The translations under genes and the position numbers were made by a program. From Actinomycetes bacterium (GTDB lineage Bacteria > Actinomycetota > Actinomycetes > Streptosporangiales > Streptosporangiaceae): a DNA stretch of 64,000 bases. This document shows, in pieces, positions 8,446 to 16,322 of the stretch. Numbering within the stretch: position 1 is the first letter of the stretch; each line of letters starts with the position of its first letter. Where the stretch lies: contig JAOPYO010000195.1 in assembly GCA_025964575.1 (NCBI GenBank), positions 25,902-89,901 on the forward strand. Reading direction: 5' to 3'. The notes beneath the pieces were generated by a model. The model made no database searches. It worked only from the letters and a program-made list of their open reading frames with translations, and was not told the DNA's origin.

Positions 8446-10425
8446 ATGACGAAGGCCAGAAGGGCCGGCGCCACGCTGGCCTGTGGGATGCTCATCAGCA
8501 CCCTGGGAGCCTGCGGCTTCGCTGAGCCTTCGCCGTTCCCGACCGTCAAGGACTTCCTGATCGCGTGGCAGGTCCAGAACTACACGGCGGCGGCCGGCCA
8601 CACCACCGGCGACCACGCCGCCGTGGCCGCCGCGCTGCGGGACGTGCCTCAGCAGCTCGACGCGGCCTCGGTCAAGCTGTCGATCAACAAGTCGAAGATC
8701 GTCCCGAGTGGCGACGGCTATGACGCCCAGTTCCAGGTCAAGATCGACTTGGGTGAGAACGGGGATCCCTGGACCTACCCGAGTCAGATGCATCTGCGCC
8801 GGGTCGGTACCGGCTGGAAGATCGTCTGGAATCCCTCGATCATCCACCCACTGCTGGGAGAGGGTCAGCGGCTGGCCGTGGTCACCGACACGCCGAATCG
8901 AGCGCAGGTCCAGGATTCCCAAGGCAAGCCACTGATGCATTCGGTCCTGACCGACGTCGTGGGCGTCGTCCCCCGTTCGCTGCGCGATTCCAAGGCCACT
9001 CTCAGCGCACTGGCCGCGATCACCAAGCTGGACCAGGAGCGGCTGATCGGACGGGTCAACTCGGCACCATCGCAGGAGTTCCTCCAGCTGGCGATGCTGG
9101 AGGACACTCCGGAGAACAGGGCCGTCATCGCCAAGATCGGGCAGATCCCGGGCGTGATCGTGCAGCCGCCCAAGAAGTTGCAGATCGCGCCGAAGATGGC
9201 CACCGAGTACGTCGGCACCCTCGGCCCGGCGACCGCGGTGAAGCTGCAGCAGGTCGGTGCGCCCTACCAGCCGGGTGACACGATCGGCGACTCCGGGCTG
9301 CAGCTGCTCTACCAGCGCCAGCTCGCCAGCACCCCGACGGTGAAGGTCGTTGCGGAGAACCCACAGGACCCGGCGGGCAAAGAGCCCACTGTGCTTGCTA
9401 CCTGGCCGTCCAAGGAGATCCCTCAGCCGGTCCGTACGACCCTGGTGCAGAACATCCAGCTCAAAGCAGAGAGGGCGCTCAAGGGCCTGGGAATGCGGGC
9501 CTCAATGGCCGTGGTCCGCCCCTCCACAGGTGACGTGGTGGCCGTGGCCAACAATGGGACCAACGGCCGGAACCTCGCACTCGAGGGCGAGTATCCGCCC
9601 GGCATGACCTTCGGCCTCGTGTCGGCCGAGGCGCTGTACCAGCGCGGCGAACAGTTGGGCAAGCTGCCCTGTCCCGCCACGGCCACCGTCGGCGGCCAGG
9701 TGATCAACAACCCTTCGCCGCAGTCCGGCACCTTGCCGTTCGAAGGGAACTTCGCCAAGTCCTGCACGACGATGCTGGCGCAGCTCAGCAGCTCGCTCGA
9801 TGGCGCCACTCTGGTCCGCGAGGCGAGCAAGTTCGGCCTGGGCAGCCTCGACTGGGGACTGACGGTCCCCGTCTTCACCGGTTCGGTGCCGGCCCCCGCC
9901 AACGCCGGCGAGAAGGCCCTCGCCATGATCGGCCAGGGCAAGGTGCTCACGAGCCCTCTCTCCATGGCTCTGGTGGCGGGGGCGGTCGAGGCCGGGACCT
10001 GGCGGCCACCGCAGCTGTTGAGCAGCTCATCCGTTCAGTCGCCGTTGCAGACGCAAACGCCTCCGGCGCAGCCGTACCCGCTGGCGCCCCGGGTCGTCAG
10101 TAGCCTCCAGAACCTCATGCGCCGGTCGGTCGTATCCGGCGCTGCCAAGAAGGCCCAACCGCCCAAGCAGGCAAAGGTGTACGGCGTGGCCGCCACGGTT
10201 GACTATGACAAGGGCAAGAACGTCTCCTGGTTCGTGGGCTACCAAGGGGACTTGGCTTTCGCCATCGCGGTGGAGGGCAGGGTCGACGCCGCCACGCTGG
10301 CTGCGAAGTTCCTCGGCCCGTACAAGGTGCCCCAGGCGGCGTCAGCTTCAAAGCCGGGAGTGGGGAAGACCGGTACGGGAGGCACCCGGCCGGCCGGTAA
10401 GACCAGCCCGGTTACGCACCACTGA
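8446..10425 (+). CDS. Penicillin-binding-protein-like lipoprotein lacking catalytic motifs
   Basis: A lipoprotein (ISTLGAC lipobox) with an NTF2-like MecA-N domain (about residues 30-140), a dimerisation-type region and a transpeptidase-fold domain (about 340-630). The fold is recognisable from ypPG, QSGTLPFEGNFAKSC, IGQGKVLTSPLSMALVAGAV and SWFVGYQGDLAFAIAVEG. The catalytic motifs are gone: SxxK of PGSTFK reads PGMTFG, SxN of SCNT reads SCTT, and KTGT is replaced by VYGVAA. It should bind neither beta-lactam nor substrate covalently. I chose ATG 8446 (AAAGGA 6 nt upstream, short signal peptide); 8422 and 8431 are alternatives. It lies between smpB and ssrA, near ftsEX. Confidence 0.85.
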   Translation: MTKARRAGATLACGMLISTLGACGFAEPSPFPTVKDFLIAWQVQNYTAAAGHTTGDHAAVAAALRDVPQQLDAASVKLSINKSKIVPSGDGYDAQFQVKIDLGENGDPWTYPSQMHLRRVGTGWKIVWNPSIIHPLLGEGQRLAVVTDTPNRAQVQDSQGKPLMHSVLTDVVGVVPRSLRDSKATLSALAAITKLDQERLIGRVNSAPSQEFLQLAMLEDTPENRAVIAKIGQIPGVIVQPPKKLQIAPKMATEYVGTLGPATAVKLQQVGAPYQPGDTIGDSGLQLLYQRQLASTPTVKVVAENPQDPAGKEPTVLATWPSKEIPQPVRTTLVQNIQLKAERALKGLGMRASMAVVRPSTGDVVAVANNGTNGRNLALEGEYPPGMTFGLVSAEALYQRGEQLGKLPCPATATVGGQVINNPSPQSGTLPFEGNFAKSCTTMLAQLSSSLDGATLVREASKFGLGSLDWGLTVPVFTGSVPAPANAGEKALAMIGQGKVLTSPLSMALVAGAVEAGTWRPPQLLSSSSVQSPLQTQTPPAQPYPLAPRVVSSLQNLMRRSVVSGAAKKAQPPKQAKVYGVAATVDYDKGKNVSWFVGYQGDLAFAIAVEGRVDAATLAAKFLGPYKVPQAASASKPGVGKTGTGGTRPAGKTSPVTHH

Positions 10426-10524
10426 AGCCACTGCGTTACAGGATTTCCGCCTTCCGTTATCGCTTTGTTATTTCTTTACCCTGAGATCGCAACCTTCACA
10501 GGGGGCCCGTACGTCTTTGTGAGT

Positions 10525-10601
10525 GACTGAGATCCCGCCTGGGGGGTTGCGGACTCAGTCGCCGTGATGAGACCAGAGCCTCGTCTCGGGGGGAGGCTCT
10601 G
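10525..10601 (+). other. Two tandem G-loop hairpins upstream of ssrA
   Basis: Hairpin 1 pairs GACTGAG (10525-10531) with CTCAGTC (10554-10560), extended by an inner CCGC/GCGG. Hairpin 2 pairs CAGAGCCTC (10574-10582) with GAGGCTCTG (10593-10601). Both carry a run of six G in or at the edge of the loop. They lie in the 357-bp gap after the PBP-like gene. They may terminate that transcript or belong to an unannotated RNA; I match them to no known riboswitch. Confidence 0.5.
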
Positions 10602-10712
10602 TCGTCCGGACCGGCCCGACCCTGCCGGTCAGCCCCGGTGGGTGCGACACGTTACGCATCCATCGGGGCCACATCATTTTCTGGCACCCGATCACGCCCG
10701 GGGGGAATCTCG

Positions 10713-10742
10713 TTGGCGTATCGGGTGTTGACCATGTACGGT
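10713..10742 (+). promoter_or_regulatory. Candidate ssrA promoter
   Basis: TTGGCG (10713-10718), an 18-bp spacer and TACGGT (10737-10742) would start transcription near 10749, about 34 nt before the mature tmRNA 5' end. That would leave a short leader for RNase P to remove. Confidence 0.4.
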
Positions 10743-10782
10743 CTGTTCTGGACACCTCGGTGTCCGGTTGACAACTCAACAT

Positions 10783-11151
10783 GGGGGTGACTGGCTTCGA
10801 CTGCGGTAGTCGAGTCAGGTGAAGCGGGTCGAGGGTTGTGGTCGTGACCTCGTTAATCCTGTGACCACAAACCAATAAGTGCCAACACTAAGCGCACTGA
10901 GTTCGCCCTCGCCGCCTGAGGCGAGTAGCGACTCTGTCAGCCCGGTAGCGTCTCCGAACCGGGATCTGGCATCGTAAGGAGACTCCACCTGATGGCCCGG
11001 ACGCGGGGTCGGTAGGAAAAACAAACAGCGGCTGAGCCGTTCGGCAACTTGCCTGCGTGAGAGCCGGGGCCGAGAAAACAACTAGCAGGCTGCGCCCGGA
11101 GAAGACCTGAATCATTGCCGTAGGACCAGGGTTCGATTCCCTGCACCTCCA
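10783..11151 (+). ncRNA. ssrA: Transfer-messenger RNA (tmRNA)
   Basis: Rescues ribosomes stalled on broken mRNA by acting first as tRNA-Ala and then as mRNA for a degradation tag. The 5' end GGGGGUGACUGGCUUCGAC pairs with the 3' end ...GCACCUCCA as an acceptor stem. The T-arm GGTTCGATTCC is just before the 3' end. The tag frame (10881-10919) begins with resume codon GCC and reads ANTKRTEFALAA followed by TGA; the LAA end is the classic protease signal. CCA is not encoded. Length is 369 nt. Partner smpB is 2.4 kb upstream. Confidence 0.97.
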
Positions 11152-11217
11152 CTCGTGACTGGGATCGCCTGCTCGCAAGCTGTGCTTGCTCGCCGGCGGT
11201 CCTTCGTCATGTCTGCC

Positions 11218-11384
11218 CGGGGGCGACCCCCGGACCCCCCGGGCGGGGGCTCTGCCCCCGCACCCCCGCGTGGGTGCAGGGGTTCGGGTAACTAACGAGG
11301 GACGACCCGTATGCGCCGGGTGCACTGGGCCCCGCACCCCCGCGTATGGGCTCCTCGGTCATCTGGTCATCTGGTCATCTGGTC
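11218..11384. repeat. GC-rich palindromes and tandem repeats downstream of ssrA
   Basis: The 369-bp gap between ssrA and the EI24-type gene holds the GC palindrome GGGGGCTCTGCCCCC (11246-11260), a 16-bp direct repeat CCCCGCACCCCCGCGT (11256-11271 and 11330-11345), and a perfect 8-bp tandem repeat GGTCATCT x3 (11357-11380) followed by GGTC. I see no integrase, no duplicated tmRNA 3' end and no coding sequence I trust. Confidence 0.65.
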
Positions 11385-11507
11385 GGGTGAGTCAGGCTTG
11401 CGCCGCCCTGCCCGGCGTGCGTTACCGGGCAAGATTCTCGAGGTCACTCTAGGAAGCAGATTGGCCACTAATAAGGTCCAATCTGGGTCAAAGTCATTGG
11501 GCCAATG

Positions 11508-11513
11508 TAGGCT
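11508..11513 (+). promoter_or_regulatory. Leaderless -10 element for the EI24-type gene
   Basis: TAGGCT stands exactly 7 nt before GTG 11521. This fixes the start well inside the longer ORF beginning at 11311. Confidence 0.45.
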
Positions 11514-11520
11514 TGGCGCG

Positions 11521-12351
11521 GTGAACGGGCCTTACGCACAGCCGTCCCTGCCGCCGCGCCAGGGCGGGTTCCGCGACTTCTTCACGGGGATCGGTTACCT
11601 CGTCCGCGGGCTGGGCTGGGTGGCCCGCCATCCCAGGCAATGGCTGTTCGGCCTCATCCCAGCGCTGATCGTTCTGGCGTTCTATGTCGCCGGGCTGGTG
11701 AGCCTCGGGGTCTACGCCGAGGATGTGGCCCGATGGGTCACGCCGTTCGCCGACCACTGGTCGCACGATCTGCGGCAGGCCGTCCGGGTGATCACGGCGT
11801 TGGCCATCTTCGGCTCGGCCGCGTTCCTCGCCATGGTCATGTTCACGGCGATCACTTTGGTGGTCGGTGAACCCTTCTACGAGTCCCTCTCGGAGCGGGC
11901 GGAGAACGACCACGGCGGCGCTCCGCAGGGACCGGACGTCTCGTTGTTCAAGCAGCTGCTCCGTGGGATCGGCGACGGGCTGATCCTGGGCTTTTTTGCC
12001 GGGCTCTTCACCGTGCTGTTCTTCGCGCTGGGCTTCATCCCGGTCGTCGGCCAGACGGTGGTGCCGGTCCTGGCCGCCTGTGTGACGGGCTATTTCCTTA
12101 CCAGTGAGCTCACCGCGCTGGCTCTGGAGCGGCGGGGCCTGCGACGGCGGGAACGTTTTTTGTTGCTGAAGCGGCACCGGCCGCTCGCCGTGGGGTTCGG
12201 CGCCGCCACCGTGGTGCTGTTCCTCATCCCGCTCGGCGCCGTACTGGCCATGCCGGGGGCAGTGGTCGGCGGCACCCTGCTGGCGAGGGAGAGACTCGCC
12301 CCATCTGCACCGATACCTCCGGGCGGACCGTCGGAGCGCGCCCGTCGCTAG
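11521..12351 (+). CDS. EI24/CysZ-like integral membrane protein
   Basis: A 276-residue membrane protein beginning VNGPYAQPSLPPRQGGFRDFFTGIGYLVRGLGWV. Hydrophobic segments at about residues 38-62, 95-120, 152-190 and 225-260 and the pattern GEPFYESLSERAE...LLRGIGDGLILGFFAGLFTVLFFALGFIPVVGQTV match the EI24 domain family, which includes the sulfate-uptake protein CysZ. Whether this one handles sulfate is unknown. The GTG start follows from the leaderless -10. It stands alone between ssrA and the next leaderless gene. Confidence 0.8.
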   Translation: MNGPYAQPSLPPRQGGFRDFFTGIGYLVRGLGWVARHPRQWLFGLIPALIVLAFYVAGLVSLGVYAEDVARWVTPFADHWSHDLRQAVRVITALAIFGSAAFLAMVMFTAITLVVGEPFYESLSERAENDHGGAPQGPDVSLFKQLLRGIGDGLILGFFAGLFTVLFFALGFIPVVGQTVVPVLAACVTGYFLTSELTALALERRGLRRRERFLLLKRHRPLAVGFGAATVVLFLIPLGAVLAMPGAVVGGTLLARERLAPSAPIPPGGPSERARR

Positions 12352-12482
12352 CCGCTGGACCGTGGGCTCTCCAAATCCGCCCGTGACGGGGCGTAACGGG
12401 GCGGCATCCGCGAACGATCAGTCGATAACAAGATGTGTCCAGAGTGTGATTGCCTCTCCTGCGGCAAATATTGATCTTCGCG

Positions 12483-12488
12483 TAGCCT
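12483..12488 (+). promoter_or_regulatory. Leaderless -10 element
   Basis: TAGCCT lies 7 nt before ATG 12496, giving a predicted leaderless mRNA for the following membrane-protein gene. Confidence 0.45.
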
Positions 12489-12495
12489 GTGCCGC

Positions 12496-13992
12496 ATGTC
12501 CGATCAGGGGGAGCGCTGGAACGCGCCCGGTGGCGAAGTGAATGACTACGCACCGACCGACCGTTCAATGGGTCCGATGCCACGGCCCGGTGAGGCGAAT
12601 CCATTCGCCGCACCGGCCCCGGAGGGCGGGCCGGCCGGGCCACAGCCACCAGGGTCCGGTGTCACGATGGCCTCGCCGCAAGAGTCGGCCGTGGGTCGTT
12701 TGACCTTCTCGGCCGAGCTGATCGAGGTCCCCGATGGCCGTACCGACTTCTCGCCGGTAGAGTTCCCCACTCCCGGATTCCCGCCACCGCCACCGCTGGA
12801 GCCGGCCGCCGCGGAGTCCGCCACCTCAGGGCTCCCAGCGCCGGAATTCCACGCCTCCGACTTCCGGGAGCACAGATACGCCGAGACGGAATTCCACCCG
12901 CAGGGGTTCCCCGATCAGGGCTTTTCCGAGCAGGAGTTCCCAGCCGTCGGCGCTCCCCGAAGGCGTACATCTGAAATGTCAGGATTTGAAGCGCAGGCCG
13001 AGACCCCCGGTGGCCGGTTCGGCACATCCGCAGAGCAGCCGGCCTGGGATTCCCAGTCCTTCGACGGTGTCGAATCGGGCGCGGGCGACAGCAACTACGC
13101 CGGGGTCGACATGTCCGGGCCCGGTACGCCGCCCAAGCCCGGCATGCCGAGCTCCGGGAACTGGCGGATGCCGGAGTGGATGGCTGAGGAGGGCAAGGAC
13201 GGCGGAGCCACCCCGGATGGGCTCGACGGTGACGAGGGTGGCGGCCGGTCCCGTGTGGCGCTGTTCGCGGGCGTCAGCCTGCTGGTGATCGCACTGGTCG
13301 CCGCGGCGGTCGTGTTCCTCCTCAAGTCCAGTGACAACACCAAGAACGCACCGCCATCGACGCCGGCGACGGGTGCTCAGGCGAAGAAGACGGCGGCCAA
13401 GCGGTCGGCAGCCGGTGTCGCGCTGCCTCCGGAGAAGCAGCTGCAGAAGTTCACCGGCACCCACTCCCCGGTGGCCGGCCGCATCAACGACACGTTCAGC
13501 GGGCTCTCGTACCCTCGCTTCGGCCCGCCGTGGCAGGTCCCCACCCGCAAGAGCGGGCTGGCACTGCTCGGCTGGTCCGGCCAGCAGATCGTGGTGACCG
13601 AGAAGAACCCCAAGCAGCTCTGGTACGGCCAGCTGATGACCGGCGTGCTCGGCCCGGCTGAGCAGGACATCTACGGGGGTTCCGGCACCGAGCGTGAGGC
13701 GGCCGTCGCCTACGCCAAGTCGACCGAGGCCCGCCTGTACGGATTCGCCCATAAGACGCGGCCGCTGGCCTCCCAGCCGCTCCAGTTGAACGGCCACAAG
13801 GGCTGGCTGGTCAGCTCGTTTCTGACCTTCCACCGGACGGGCGTCAAGGCCACCGGCGACATCGTGACCGTGGCGGTGATCGATACGGGCCGAAAGAGCC
13901 CGGCGGTGCTGCTCATGGCGGTGCCCAACACCCACAAGAAGCTATGGCCGGACATCAATTTCCTGGTCAGCTCGCTGAAGGTGCTGCCCTAG
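12496..13992 (+). CDS. Single-pass membrane protein with Pro/Phe-rich cytoplasmic region
   Basis: A 498-residue protein of unknown function. Residues 1-250 are disordered and rich in Pro, Gly and Glu, with a run of short imperfect units ending in F plus an acidic residue or proline (PEFHASDF, ETEFHPQGFPDQGFSEQEFPAVG). One membrane span follows (VALFAGVSLLVIALVAAAVVFLL), then a Lys/Ala-rich linker and a C-terminal globular domain of about 180 residues that should be outside the cell. This layout (disordered inside, single span, sensor-like outside) resembles the non-kinase part of the receptor kinases at 57-64 kb and suggests an envelope sensor or kinase substrate. No catalytic motif is visible. 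Confidence 0.8.
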   Translation: MSDQGERWNAPGGEVNDYAPTDRSMGPMPRPGEANPFAAPAPEGGPAGPQPPGSGVTMASPQESAVGRLTFSAELIEVPDGRTDFSPVEFPTPGFPPPPPLEPAAAESATSGLPAPEFHASDFREHRYAETEFHPQGFPDQGFSEQEFPAVGAPRRRTSEMSGFEAQAETPGGRFGTSAEQPAWDSQSFDGVESGAGDSNYAGVDMSGPGTPPKPGMPSSGNWRMPEWMAEEGKDGGATPDGLDGDEGGGRSRVALFAGVSLLVIALVAAAVVFLLKSSDNTKNAPPSTPATGAQAKKTAAKRSAAGVALPPEKQLQKFTGTHSPVAGRINDTFSGLSYPRFGPPWQVPTRKSGLALLGWSGQQIVVTEKNPKQLWYGQLMTGVLGPAEQDIYGGSGTEREAAVAYAKSTEARLYGFAHKTRPLASQPLQLNGHKGWLVSSFLTFHRTGVKATGDIVTVAVIDTGRKSPAVLLMAVPNTHKKLWPDINFLVSSLKVLP

Positions 13993-14074
13993 GGCAAGCC
14001 CCGGCGGGCTGCCGAGGTCGATTTTGTGTCATGCGAGTTACCGCCGGGGTCTAGGCCGAGGGTGAGGTTTCGCA

Positions 14075-14080
14075 TACCCT
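14075..14080 (+). promoter_or_regulatory. Leaderless -10 element
   Basis: TACCCT lies exactly 7 nt before the GTG at 14088, the same geometry as at 6698, 11508 and 12483. Confidence 0.45.
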
Positions 14081-14087
14081 GCCGGAC

Positions 14088-14822
14088 GTGTCAGAGAACG
14101 AGGGGCCGGTCCCTGTCACCAGTGCCTGGCTGAATGCCGCCTACATTCCTCCGGACGATGTGACCACGGGGCCGATCCCGACGATCACCGACGACATGAC
14201 CGCCGACGACGTGGCGCGGCTCTCTCAGGTGCAGGCCCTCATGTCCTCTTCGGCACCCTCCGCGACGGACCCGACCGTCGCCGAGGACCCCGGCGCAGGA
14301 CAGGCATCTGCTCTGGAAAAGCAGGCAGTGCCGGACGACGGTACGGCGGAGACCGTCTCTGCGGCTCCTGTCGAGGTGGCCGCGTCGCGCGAGCCGGCAG
14401 AAGAGGAGACCGTCACCGGCGGCGGCGCGGACGTGGGAAGCGGCGAGAGCGTCGACGACTCCGAAGCCGTGACGACGATGTTCGCCGTGGTGACCGAGGA
14501 GGTGGCGGAGGATGCCGAGACGACGTCGTTCGCGGCCGTGGATCCGTGGATGGAGCCGAGCATCGCCCAGAATCGGGTGGTGCTGTCCAGCGAGGAAGAC
14601 ACCGGGGCCGGGGCACCGCCCCTCCGCCGTCAGCGATCCCGAGCCGTCCTGATCGCGATGGCCGGAGCCCTGGTCGTCGTGATCCTGGGCGTTATGGCCG
14701 CGGTGGCCTTCGGCGGACAGCGTGACCAGGATCCGAATCCGGCGCCGGTTCCGTCCGTTCCGGCCTCGGCACCTCCCACACTGAGCAGCACGGCCGGCCC
14801 GGACAAGGCGTTCCCGCACTGA
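14088..14822 (+). CDS. Single-pass membrane protein, acidic, function unknown
   Basis: A 244-residue protein with a long acidic, Ala/Glu/Val-rich N-terminal region (about residues 1-180), one membrane span (RAVLIAMAGALVVVILGVMAAVAFG) and a short Pro/Ser-rich outer tail (NPAPVPSVPASAPPTL). Same topology as the preceding gene, with its own leaderless promoter. I recognise no domain. The following 237 bp (14823-15059) hold no gene I can support. Confidence 0.72.
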   Translation: MSENEGPVPVTSAWLNAAYIPPDDVTTGPIPTITDDMTADDVARLSQVQALMSSSAPSATDPTVAEDPGAGQASALEKQAVPDDGTAETVSAAPVEVAASREPAEEETVTGGGADVGSGESVDDSEAVTTMFAVVTEEVAEDAETTSFAAVDPWMEPSIAQNRVVLSSEEDTGAGAPPLRRQRSRAVLIAMAGALVVVILGVMAAVAFGGQRDQDPNPAPVPSVPASAPPTLSSTAGPDKAFPH

Positions 14823-15059
14823 TCCGGAGGGAGGAGCCCGGTGCGCGGGCGGATCACCGAACAAGGCGGAGAAGGCCGTGCGCCCGGACATCCGCGCCAT
14901 CGTGAAGTCCCTCCGCGTCGCTCGTTGACCGAGGGCGAGCACATCGCGCGGCCGAGCGGCCGTGGTGCGCCCCGTCAGGGCATTCACGTCCTAGCCGTTC
15001 GCCCTCAGCATCGGGTCTGACAGGGCAAACTAGGGCGGAATCTCGACCCTGGAGTAGCG

Positions 15060-16322
15060 ATGCTGGTCACCCAACTTTCGAAGCCGGCCGCACGGTCTGC
15101 CGATGGCGGGCATCAGGACGCGCTCGACGGGCTCCGGGCGATCGCCATCCTGCTAGTGATCTTCCTCCATGTGGGGGATGAGACGGCTCAGACCAGTAGC
15201 AACGCGTTGCCCTGGCGGATCATCGAAAGCGGCGGCGTCGGGGTGTCGGTCTTCTTCGCGCTGTCCGGGCTGCTGCTCTATCGGCCCTGGGCCCGGGCGG
15301 TGCTGGGTGGGGGCGGGAACAGGGGTGGCCTTCCCGGCCCCGACACCCGGGTGTATCTGTGGCGGCGGGTGCTGCGGATCGTGCCGGCCTACTGGGTGAT
15401 GCTCATCGTCGGCCTGTTCGTCTTCAACCCCGGCCACGTGGGCTCCGTACGCACCTGGTTCGAGATGCTCACCTTGACCCAGAACTACGATCCCGCACCG
15501 TGGTGGAAAGGGGTCGGCCCGGACGGTCTCGGCCCCATGTGGAGCCTGTCAGCGGAGGCGTCCTTCTATCTGGTGCTGCCGTTGATCGCGGCCGGGTTGC
15601 GCCGGTTCGCCCTACGGGCCGGAGAGGATCTGGACGGACGGGCCAAACGGTTGCTCTACGGCCTCGGGACGATTGCCTTGGTGACCTTTGCCTGCACGGT
15701 GGCGATGCGGCTCTGGGCCGACTACGACACGATGTTCTACTACGAGCATCTGCTGCCGCGGTGGATGATCGATTTTCTCGCGGGGATGGCATTGACGGTG
15801 CTGGCCGAGTGGGCGCGGCGCAGACCCAGAGGCCCGGCCGCCCGGTGGGTCACAACGGTCGGCGGGATGCTGGGCTCCTGCTGGCTGGCGGCGTTCTGCG
15901 CGCTGGTCGTGGTCTCCACGCCGGTCGGCCTCTCCCCTGCCGCGGTCCTTCCGGACCTGCCTGTACCACAGAACGCGGCGCAGTACCTCGTCTCCGCGAT
16001 CCTGTACCTGGTGATCGCGGTGGCCCTGGTGGCACCGGTGGCGTTGTCGCCCTCCCATCCCCTGACCCTGGCGGTCCTGGGTAACCGGGTCGTCCGGTGG
16101 CTCGGTCTCATCTCGTACGGGCTGTTCCTATGGCACCAGCTCGTCATCTTCGGCTGGTACAAGGTCACCGGCAGGCCGATCTGGAACCACGACTTCTGGC
16201 TGGTGCTGCCGGTCGTCCTCGTCGTCGGCATCGCCATCTCCACCGTGAGCTTCTACGTGATCGAGAAGCCCGCGTTGCGGCTGCGGGGACTGGTGAAAGG
16301 CGCTAGCGCCAGACGAGCTTGA
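15060..16322 (+). CDS. Acyltransferase 3 family membrane protein (OafA/YrhL-like)
   Basis: Likely transfers acetyl or other acyl groups to a surface glycan. The 420-residue polytopic protein begins with the family signature QDALDGLRAIAILLVIFLHVGDE, containing the catalytic His of motif I. It continues with about ten membrane segments and ends in FYVIEKPALRLRGLVKG, typical of the family. GGAG precedes the ATG. Its 3' end overlaps the 3' end of the convergent AftD-like gene by 20 bp, so both stop codons lie inside the other's coding sequence. Substrate unknown. Confidence 0.9.
   Translation: MLVTQLSKPAARSADGGHQDALDGLRAIAILLVIFLHVGDETAQTSSNALPWRIIESGGVGVSVFFALSGLLLYRPWARAVLGGGGNRGGLPGPDTRVYLWRRVLRIVPAYWVMLIVGLFVFNPGHVGSVRTWFEMLTLTQNYDPAPWWKGVGPDGLGPMWSLSAEASFYLVLPLIAAGLRRFALRAGEDLDGRAKRLLYGLGTIALVTFACTVAMRLWADYDTMFYYEHLLPRWMIDFLAGMALTVLAEWARRRPRGPAARWVTTVGGMLGSCWLAAFCALVVVSTPVGLSPAAVLPDLPVPQNAAQYLVSAILYLVIAVALVAPVALSPSHPLTLAVLGNRVVRWLGLISYGLFLWHQLVIFGWYKVTGRPIWNHDFWLVLPVVLVVGIAISTVSFYVIEKPALRLRGLVKGASARRA

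Noticed and set aside
10783-11520. Integrated element at the ssrA 3' end
   Set aside because: ssrA is a common integration site, but I see no integrase and no duplicated copy of the tmRNA 3' end downstream, only simple repeats.
16299-16310. GGCGCTAGCGCC palindrome as a terminator
   Set aside because: A 12-bp self-complementary sequence without a loop cannot form a stable hairpin and lies within overlapping coding ends.
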